Shown here in pieces: positions 56,930 to 64,000 of a stretch of DNA of 64,000 bases. The notes beneath the pieces are model-generated. The model was not told the DNA's origin and ran no database searches. It worked only from the letters and a program-made list of their open reading frames with translations. Both the position numbers and the translations under genes were made by a program. The number at the start of each line of letters is the position of its first letter. Position 1 is the stretch's first letter. The stretch covers positions 91,845 through 155,844 of the forward strand of contig JBBHKE010002994.1 of assembly GCA_037447655.1 (NCBI GenBank). Direction: 5' to 3'. The stretch is from Zygnema cylindricum (Eukaryota > Streptophyta > Zygnematophyceae > Zygnematales > Zygnemataceae).

Positions 56930-57540
56930 ATGGCCGTACCGCGGGCACGATGTAGCGTTGCCGACCGTCGTACCGTGGCAATATTATACGCTGCCGCCCG
57001 CCCGTTGGCGTAATTCTACGTTGCCGCCCGCCCGATGGCATAATTCTACGCTGCCGCCCGGTGGCGGATTATAAGCTGCCGCTTGGTGGCGTAATTTTAT
57101 GATGCCGTCGGCACGCGTGATTGTACGCTGCCGCTCAGTGTCATAATTCTACGCCGCCGACAGTTGGCGTAAGTATACGCAGTCGCCCGCTGGCGTAATT
57201 CTACGCTGCCACTCGGTGGCGTATTCGACGCTGCCGTTCGGTGGGGTATTTCCACGAAGCCGCTCGGTGGCGTAATTCCACGATGCCGCTCAGTGGCGTA
57301 TTCCACGCTGCCGCTCGGTGGCGTAATTCCACGCTGCCGCTCGGTTGCGTAATTGTATGCTGCCGCCAGGCGTAATTCTACGCTGCCCCCCGCTGGCGTA
57401 ATTCTACGTCGCCGCTCGTCAGCAGTACATACCGCCGTACCTGGCACAAAGTAACGTTGTCGTGCAATCGTCCGCAGTACGTACCACTGTACCGATGGCG
57501 TAATGCAATGTTGCCGCCCGCCAGTATCTACGAACGACCA
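56930..57540. repeat. GC-rich minisatellite, ~26-bp unit
   Basis: Roughly twenty units of the type GCCGCTCGGTGGCGTAATTC+TACGCT lie in AT-rich surroundings. On the minus strand most units stay in frame and would encode RRGITPPSGSVE-like repeats (57,097-57,447 and 56,841-57,041). Confidence 0.88.
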
Positions 57541-57828
57541 CCGACTGTACTGAAAAACAACACACTTTAAGCTGATTAAATCACCCTATAGTTTTGTTTC
57601 CATGAAGAGTGTATAAGTACTATCAAGAGAAAAAATACAAAATTAAAAATCGGTTTTTTCGATTAAAAATTATAGACCTTTGGCTATCGTTTTGAAAACC
57701 TTAAATAGACGATATCTCTGTGCGCGCGAGGCAATGTCTTTACGTGCGCGCGACCCAAAACAAGATGTCCCTTATGACCACGACCCATGTTCCCATGTGC
57801 CGTCGGTGCAAAATTGATGCCTCAACAT

Positions 57829-58130
57829 ACATCGCAAGAGAAAAAAAAAAAGGTACGCGTGTGCCATCTTGGTTCAATTGATGTCTTAAAATACATATCA
57901 AATGAAAGATTAGGAAAAGATTGTAATTCGTAAGAAACGGTTATTAATAGAAAGATATATTATTATTGTTGTTGATTAACATCGCAAGAGCAAAAAAGGA
58001 AAAGGTACGCATGTGCCATCCCGACTCAATCAATGCTTAAAAATACATATCAAATGAAAGATTACGAAATATTGTGATTTGTAAGAAACGGTTATTAATA
58101 GAGGGATATATTATTGTCGTTGTTGATTTA
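57829..58130. repeat. tandem duplication of an ~150-bp unit
   Basis: CATCGCAAGAG followed by an A run, GGTACGC, TGTGCCATC, AATACATATCAAATGAAAGATTA and GAAACGGTTATTAATAGA occurs twice head to tail, at about 57,829 and 57,980. Confidence 0.85.
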
Positions 58131-58409
58131 CAATTCACATTACATGCAAGTACGCTACTAAGTCGTGAAATATACAAGCAGTAATAATATATCATTGCAT
58201 TTTTTTTGTTTTAAATTGGGGTTGATTTATGAAAGGGGCACAAAATGTGTAGATGTCAGTAGCATACATTACTTCACTATTGCAGTTTGAAAGAGTGTAT
58301 GATGCGTATGTGACCCTAATGCAAACACCCTATGGTTGTTGTTGCAAAGTGTGTAGATGTGAGTACGCATATTAGAGCTAAACAAGAACTCACAATACGT
58401 GATCGGACA

Positions 58410-58580
58410 ATGTTCGAACCGACAAGATGTGAACCAAAAATATATAGACCTACAGGATATGAATCGCCAAAGTACGAAGCGACAATATATGAATCGACAA
58501 TTTATAAACCGATAATATATGCACAGGAAATATATGAACCAACAATATGTGAACCAACAATATATGAACGGGCAACAAGA
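58410..58580. repeat. degenerate 15-bp repeat, (C/Y)EPTI-coding on +
   Basis: Units like GAACCAACAATATAT repeat about ten times. In the open frame 58,332-58,700 they read as YEPTI/CEPTI pentapeptides, followed by a Glu/Arg/Lys-rich GA tract (58,580-58,695). No start-site or family evidence supports a gene. Confidence 0.75.
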
Positions 58581-58699
58581 AAAAGGGAGAGAGGAGAGAT
58601 AGAAGACGAAGAGGGAGAGAGAGAGGGAGAGGGAAGAGACAACAAGAGAGAGGAACGGGGGAGAAAAAATAAGCGAGATAGGAAAAAAAAAGGGCGTTG

Positions 58700-59734
58700 A
58701 ATCAGTGTGTCTAACACTAATAACAATCCATGGTGTATTTAGATGTTTCCATAAACAAGAGAAGGTAATACAATGTGAAAATTGACATTTCTTTTACAAT
58801 AGTGAAATAAAGAAGTTTTGAAAGAAACTTATCCGTTAACATTGTTAGAGCTATAAAAAGTTAATATCAAAAATTATGTTTAATCGTAATTGGGTTGTTA
58901 ACGTTTTAAAGTAAGCTGCACAGGTATACATACTTCGTCACACTTATGTTCTAACACTACTATTTCTTCAATAGAATATTTTTGTTGTTTGGAAGTGTGT
59001 ATGTTTTCTATGCTTATACCATCGCTCTATGGTTGTTGTTCCAATAAAAGTTGCAGAGAGACTCTTTACATATAATGCATGTCGTACAATTGCTTATTGA
59101 ACACATAAACATATATTTGTATAATACTTTGGTCAGGCTCAACAAAGCGTGATAAAACAACACACGATACATGCCCATATGACAAGCATAACAAAACACG
59201 ACACGAATCATGTCCGTGTTACGGGCATTGATTGTTTTATGTGAACAAAAACATATTGTGTAACAAAACACACCAACATGAGATCTGTAGCTAAAAATAA
59301 ACATTTGATTTCTGACAGTTACATAGATATAAGCGGAGAATGGTTAGTTAAGTATAGTTAGTCAGTTGAAATTGCTAGAGCCACACACCATTGAACGTTA
59401 TTACAAAAGTGACACTCAGTCATCAATAAACCAATTTAATCTCAACTACAATATTCCTGTTGTGAAGTAGACTAAATATAATTATGAACTTCAAAATATG
59501 TTTGTTTGCACATAATGACATCTTACATGGGACATTCTCTCGGTTTAAAAATTGTCTATATTTGTGTTGTAAATCAAAACACCCTATGGTTGTTATTCCC
59601 ATATATAATTCACATTTGTATAGTTCATCGGAAAACCCACCTGTAGTTGTTCCCAAATATATAGAGTACAAAAACTCTATACAACCTTAAACACACGCAA
59701 CACGACCTTTGCCCGTGTAACGGGCATTGATTTA
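58700..59734. other. intergenic with dispersed short repeats
   Basis: A motif near CACCCTATGGTTGTTGTT occurs at 58,327, 59,024 (CTCTATGG form) and 59,580. ACGGGCATTGATT with an adjacent small hairpin occurs at about 59,220 and 59,721. The second pattern resembles a Helitron 3' end, but no CTRR terminus or TC start is evident. Confidence 0.4.
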
Positions 59735-59921
59735 CTACACCGCCAATCGCTATTAGAGTCAAGGATTAAATAGCGTTATTGATTCTTATTTAGTGCCTGA
59801 GACGTGGCAGATTATGGTCCACGTCCTTAAATAACGTTATTAATTCTATTTCAGGTTTTGGGGTCAAAATTTAGGGGCACCGTATTAGCGTTATATACTC
59901 TAATAGCGATTGGCGGTGTAG
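59735..59921. mobile_element. 187-bp MITE related to the 5.4-kb transposon
   Basis: Inverted ends CTACACCGCCAATCGCTATTAGAGT and the complement at 59,897-59,921 differ from the tips of the transposon at 32,596 by a few bases (CTACACCGC[G/C]AATCG). The flanks are TTA and TTT, so a target duplication is not certain. It has no coding capacity. Confidence 0.8.
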
Positions 59922-61021
59922 TTTCCTTAAATAAACGAGTAAACCGCTTTTGGGCAATACGATTCCTTTCCGAAAACTTTACAAGTTTTTAACCATATTC
60001 TGTCACTTTTTCTATAACCTGCCCGGTCATTCGTACCAAACATTTAATCATTTCAGCCCCTCTCCGTTGCGTGCCCAGGACGTTTGTCGTTTTGCCGTAA
60101 ACGTTTTGAGCTTTGACGCGGTGACCGTACGCGGTAGCCGACACCGCAAGTAGACAAAATCGTACTCCTATCATGCCGTGTAAGCTTTTGGAACGACCGA
60201 AAGTACAACATCTTCGTACTTTCGGACGCTCCTCGATACATGTCCGTACACTTTATAAACGCGGAAATTTCGCCCGATTCAAAGTTGGGCCGGTAATAAA
60301 CCACCGTCAGATTTTGGACCGGCAGTAGATGACCGCTAACAAATCAGCGGCAAGCAAATCAGCGTCAAACCCTAGAAAAGACAGAATCGCGGACAAGAAC
60401 CTACTTACACGTGTACAAACGTAACCTCATTGGCTTCGAACCTCGAAATCTCCACCATCCATCGATCAAATCGACGTACTTCCAAATACGACAAAATCAA
60501 TCGAATGACTCTCGTGTCTAGTCGGCCGTCCGGCAATCTCGGGTTCGTCATTCGGTCCCGCCGTCAGTCAAATCCTTTCCTCCACGATCTTTTCCGCTGC
60601 GGCGAACCTCTCAACGTCCCGTCACGTCCCATCACCCATCCCTTCCCGTCACGTCACTCCGAATCAGTTGCCGCTGACGTGTCGGTGACTTGAAACAGTA
60701 AACGACAAAAAATAGGCGTTTCATTAAAGAGTCCTACAAAAGGTTCCTCTCTTCCAAAACATTTCCTCACTTCCTGTTTCCGAACCGAAAAAAAAAGAAA
60801 AAGAGAGCAGCTCTCTCTCAAACAAGGAGCGACAGGACAGGAAAATTATACGAAAAAATACGCCGTCAAAATCCGTTTTTTATTTTTGCAGAAAATTCTT
60901 CACTCTCTAGCGCATCTCTCTACTTATCTTTTTTTCCGTTATTGGCAAGATTTGTAGCTCTTTTTGGGCCCTTTTTGGAGCCCAAAAAAGGAAAAGAAAG
61001 CTTAAAAAAAGTAAAAAAGTT
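59922..61021. promoter_or_regulatory. upstream region and probable 5' UTR of the kinase gene
   Basis: There is no convincing gene. The last 300 bp are rich in CT and GA/A runs (GAGAGAGCAGCTCTCTCTC near 60,800-60,820), common in plant 5' untranslated leaders. I do not see a clear TATA box near the start. The MITE at 59,735 lies 1.1 kb upstream. Confidence 0.4.
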
Positions 61022-63148
61022 ATGGCGGACTCTATTCTTCCAGAACCCACCAAAAACCCTTTCGATTTATTCATATTTTCCGGAGAAATAGGGAGAGGAA
61101 ACTTTGGAGTTGTGAAAAAATGTTCTTGTATTAAGACCGGAAAAAAATACGCGTGTAAAATTATAAAAAAATCCGATTTAAAAACGCCCGCGGAAATCGA
61201 AGAAGTTCGGAGAGAGGTCCAAATTATGCAAAAACTGTCCCTATTTCCACACCCCAATATTGTGGCTTTAAATGGGGTTTATGAAGACTGGAAATGTATT
61301 TATTTGGTAATGGAACTTTGCGACGGAGGCGAACTTTACGACAAAATTCGATCGTCGCACTTTATCGGCGAATCAGAAGCCGCCCATATTTTCCGGGAAA
61401 TTGTGGATGCGACAAGTTTTTTACATTTTCAAGGAATCCTCCACCGAGATTTAAAACCGGAAAATATTTTACTTTCTTCTTATTCTCCTTCTTCTTATAA
61501 ATCTTCTTCTTCTCCTTCTTCAGATTTTTTGGATAATAATGTTACCACAAATGGGTCTCAAAAGGGTACTAATAATAATAATAATAATAATAATGCTATT
61601 TTTTCGGAAAATTCATCTGAAGTCGTGGGAATTGTGGCACCCAAAAGTGGAATCCAATTGGGTGTTAAAAAAAGTGTTCAAATTGGGTTAAAATCTCTTC
61701 AAAAAGTGGCGCAAAGTGGGGTCCATATGGGACAAAAAGGAGGAAAACAAACCAAATATAGAGTGAAACTGGCAGATTTTGGTTTGGCCATTTTTTTGAA
61801 ACCCGGAAAACTGACTCAAGGGTGCGCCGGTTCGAGGTTTTACGAATCCCCGGAGGTTATTTGCGACGGGACGTACGGGTACAAAGCGGATTCGTGGTCG
61901 CTGGGAGTTATTCTGTATGCGATGCTTTCGGGGAGACTTCCCTTTTTGGGAGACAACAAAAGGGCATTAATGGGCTCTATCTGTAAAGGAAAGTTGACTT
62001 TTTCCGAACACCCATGGCCTTCGGTTTCGGAAAATGCGAAAAAATTGATTCGGAAAATGTTGACTGTCGACCCCGAGAAGAGGATTTCGGTCTCCGAGGT
62101 TTTGAAAGATCCTTGGTTTTCTCAGTTTTGTCCGATGTTTCCGGTTTCTATGTCAGTTCCAGTTTCAGTTTCAGTTCCAGTTTCAGTTCCAATTTCTTCG
62201 GTTTCCGTTGCGAATTCTTCCGTTCCAGTTTCTTCAGTATCAGTTTCCGTTTCGACCAATTCCGTTTCAGTGAATTCGGTTTCAGTTTCAGTTCCAGTTC
62301 CTGTTTCCGCAGTTTCAGTTATTTCTACTCCAGTTCCATGTCCAACGGAATCAGTTTCATTTACTGAAAATCCTCTTTGCCCATCTTCTCAATTCCCCAG
62401 AAAACATTCTACCACTACCTCCTCTCTTCCCTCCTCCAAGCCTCCCAAACCCCTCTCTCCTGCCTCTCCCTCCACTCCTCCTTCCTCTCGCTCCTCCTCC
62501 CCTCCCTCCTCCCCTGAATCCACTCCCCCTCTCCCTCACCCTCTCTCCTCCGACACCCGAGTCACTACCTCTCCCCCCCTTAACTCTCGCTCTCCGAGGA
62601 AGTTCCGAGGCTTGTGGCTTCTCCCCAGTAGTACGAGTGGCAGCAGTCACAGCTCTCTCTCTCTCCTTGACTCTCCCCCCTTTTGGGGAGGTCCCCCTAC
62701 TATGGCTACCTCTCCCTCCCTCCCCTCCCCCAAGTCCAAAACCACTCCTCCTGGGACAGCGACAGCGACAGCGGCGGCGGCGGTGGCGGGTCTCCCTCCC
62801 CCTCTCTCTCTCCCTCCGCCAGCCTCTCTCTCCACCCCTCTCTCTCTCGCTCACCCTCCCACTGCCCCTCCGCCGCTCTCTCTCCCTCCGGCTTCGGGGG
62901 AAAAGACGAATCAGAATCGGTACTCTGGAAGGTTTTCTTGTTGTTTTTGTCCGAAATCTTCCTCCCCCAGAGAGGACAAAAATAGTGTGGATTCCGAGGA
63001 GGTTTCGGAGAAAACGACGAATGAAGTTATTTGCGAATCGGAATCGGAAATGGGGGTAAAAAGAAAAGATGGTTTTATTTTTCCTCGAAGAATTTCGTCG
63101 AGGGGATGCGAAAGATCGGGGAAGTTGTTTTTTAATTTGAGAAGATAA
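61022..63148 (+). CDS. Ser/Thr protein kinase, CAMK group, PEPRK-like, with large insert and long tail
   Basis: A single uninterrupted frame of 708 codons encodes a kinase domain at about residues 17-366. The P-loop GRGNFG is at 24-29, the ATP Lys at 46, the alpha-C Glu at 65, and HRDLKPEN at 141-148 with catalytic Asp 143. DFG is at 252-254, SPE at 276-278 (APE is usual), DSWSLG at 290-295, and Arg 354. About 90 residues (154-244, Ser-rich, eight Asn, then basic) are inserted between HRDLKPEN and DFG. The tail has VS/VP repeats (about 374-445), a Ser/Pro/Thr-rich stretch, a CCFC cluster (640-643) and a basic end. There are no EF hands. Family assignment to PEP carboxylase kinase-related kinases rests on the DFGLA-xx-LKPG and DPWF context. 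ATG 61,022 is the first in frame and precedes the domain by the usual distance. The TAA ends at 63,148. Confidence 0.85.
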   Translation: MADSILPEPTKNPFDLFIFSGEIGRGNFGVVKKCSCIKTGKKYACKIIKKSDLKTPAEIEEVRREVQIMQKLSLFPHPNIVALNGVYEDWKCIYLVMELCDGGELYDKIRSSHFIGESEAAHIFREIVDATSFLHFQGILHRDLKPENILLSSYSPSSYKSSSSPSSDFLDNNVTTNGSQKGTNNNNNNNNAIFSENSSEVVGIVAPKSGIQLGVKKSVQIGLKSLQKVAQSGVHMGQKGGKQTKYRVKLADFGLAIFLKPGKLTQGCAGSRFYESPEVICDGTYGYKADSWSLGVILYAMLSGRLPFLGDNKRALMGSICKGKLTFSEHPWPSVSENAKKLIRKMLTVDPEKRISVSEVLKDPWFSQFCPMFPVSMSVPVSVSVPVSVPISSVSVANSSVPVSSVSVSVSTNSVSVNSVSVSVPVPVSAVSVISTPVPCPTESVSFTENPLCPSSQFPRKHSTTTSSLPSSKPPKPLSPASPSTPPSSRSSSPPSSPESTPPLPHPLSSDTRVTTSPPLNSRSPRKFRGLWLLPSSTSGSSHSSLSLLDSPPFWGGPPTMATSPSLPSPKSKTTPPGTATATAAAAVAGLPPPLSLPPPASLSTPLSLAHPPTAPPPLSLPPASGEKTNQNRYSGRFSCCFCPKSSSPREDKNSVDSEEVSEKTTNEVICESESEMGVKRKDGFIFPRRISSRGCERSGKLFFNLRR
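62150..62350 (+). repeat. GTTTCAGTTCCA repeats inside the kinase gene
   Basis: Tandem 6- to 12-bp units (CAGTTTCAGTTCCAGTTTC) encode the VSVPVS run after the kinase domain. They keep the reading frame. Confidence 0.85.
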
Positions 63149-64000
63149 TGAGAGAAAACAAAAAAAAAGAGGGAAGGGGAGAGAGAGAGAGGGAGAGAGA
63201 CATTTTTGGGGTAGATTTAGGAGTTATTATTATTTTTTTGAGCGGAATTTTTATGTGAATAGTTTTGAAGGAAACCCAGTTGGAGTACAAAGGGGTTATA
63301 GATTTGAATAAATTTAATTTGATTATGGGGTATTTCTCAAAATCGGAGCTTTTTTTTGTATAGGAACGTTAAAAAGAGAGTTTAAACGTTTTATTCGTCA
63401 ACGGAATTAAATAGGGTATATACAAAAGAAGTAAGAACCACTCTAGTTTTTTTTGACTTAGGTTAGAAACATTATGCCTCTATTTTTTATTTTTTTTATA
63501 TTTTTTATATATATATATATATTTTTAGACGGTTTTGGAGCCCCTGTACAGGTCACAACTTTTACCTCAAAAGTTTGTGCCAGAAGATTTTTTATTTTTA
63601 TTTTTACTTTAAATAGAACAGTTTTTTTTTAGTTTTCTCTTTTTTCGTTATTTTTTTTTAAGAAAAGAGAAAGCTTTAGTGGAAAAAAATTTGTGAAAAG
63701 AGACTATTCTGAATAATAAAGGATACCCCAAAAAATGAAGAAAAAAAATAAAAAAAAAATACAAACATTTGCCAAAGTTGTTTTTTGTCTTTTTATGTAT
63801 TAATTTGTTTGAATGTTCTTGTTAATATTTGTTAACATGATTGTATCCGTTGTTTTTTTTATTTTTTTCCTGCCTTTTTTTGTTTTCTTTTCCTTTTGGG
63901 TGTTTTTTGTGATAATTTTTGTGATATTTTTGTTAATGTTGTCCTATCCTTTTTCTTTTAAAAGAAAAATGAAGCATATTTTTTTTTTTGTTGTTTTGGA
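63149..64000 (+). terminator. 3' flank of the kinase gene, T-rich, with candidate polyadenylation signals
   Basis: AATAAA at 63,307-63,312, about 160 bp after the stop, is the best candidate signal. AATAATAAAGG near 63,712 is a second. A GA run lies at 63,174-63,200, (TA)n at 63,507-63,522, and long T and A runs continue to the window end. No further gene seen. Confidence 0.45.

Noticed and set aside
56930-57540. CRISPR array
   Set aside because: Units are contiguous and imperfect without unique spacers, and the context is a plant nuclear genome.
59014-59304. Cys-rich small secreted protein on the minus strand
   Set aside because: Cysteines are irregular, there is no clear signal peptide, and the frame overlaps dispersed repeats.
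60430-60693. Small gene upstream of the kinase (87 codons)
   Set aside because: No motif or family signal; composition fits untranslated or promoter sequence.
62357-62985. Long overlapping open frames on both strands inside the kinase gene
   Set aside because: They are by-products of CT-rich Ser/Pro codons. The kinase frame alone has conserved motifs.
61022-63148. Calcium-dependent protein kinase (CDPK)
   Set aside because: The kinase domain is CAMK-like but there are no EF-hand motifs in the tail.

Overview
This window looks like nuclear DNA from a land plant. It is about 48 kb of old, nested LTR retrotransposons, then a few kilobases of AT-rich intergenic DNA with small DNA-transposon relics, and finally one apparently intact host gene at 61,022-63,148. 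Plant origin is suggested by the Ty1/copia and Ty3/gypsy protein types, by the PEPRK-like CAMK-group kinase, and by copia primer-binding sites that match the plant-type anticodon arm of initiator tRNA-Met as I remember it. I cannot place the species. The 10-N run at 32,515-32,524 shows this is a draft scaffold.

Layout of 1-49,534. I name five repeat lineages. G is a gypsy body on the + strand. A and B are two related copia families. R is a more distant copia. S is an LTR family with no internal domains recognised here. Gypsy G is cut by copia A1 (451-6,875, TSD AAAAG), by a solo A-type LTR (8,946-10,126, TSD ACGTA) and by copia B2 (from 10,600). B2 runs into R1 (14,391-18,462, opposite strand) at a rearrangement breakpoint, and R1 sits in a B fragment (B4). 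The rest is a multi-level nest. A3 (+) is interrupted by A2 (-). The 3' LTR of A2 is interrupted by B3 (-). B3 is interrupted by R2 (TSD CCTTT), by an S solo LTR (19,498-20,473, TSD ACTGT) and, inside its own 5' LTR, by B5/6 (27,908-41,852, TSD CCTCC/CCTCG). B5/6 holds an S-type LTR that is itself split by a 5.4-kb DNA transposon (32,596-37,975) with inverted repeats of about 235 bp. Nearly all retroelement genes carry stops, frameshifts or lost catalytic residues. The longest surviving frames are R1 gag-protease (459 codons) and B5 integrase-RT (474 codons).

The most interesting mechanistic signal is the primer-binding site of the A and B copias. In each of four well-preserved copies, 14 or 15 of 15 nucleotides just inside the 5' LTR are complementary to the anticodon stem-loop of initiator tRNA-Met, not to its 3' end. 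The gag start codon lies inside that site, so the gag ATG is the complement of the CAU anticodon of the primer tRNA.

From 49,535 to 61,021 I see no convincing protein gene. The region holds hAT-type MITEs with recognisable 8-bp target duplications, a MITE sharing its ends with the 5.4-kb transposon, a GC-rich minisatellite (56,930-57,540) and other tandem repeats. The kinase at 61,022-63,148 has all core catalytic motifs, but also an insertion of about 90 residues between HRDLKPEN and DFG, SPE in place of APE, and a tail of about 340 residues of low-complexity VS/VP and Ser/Pro sequence.
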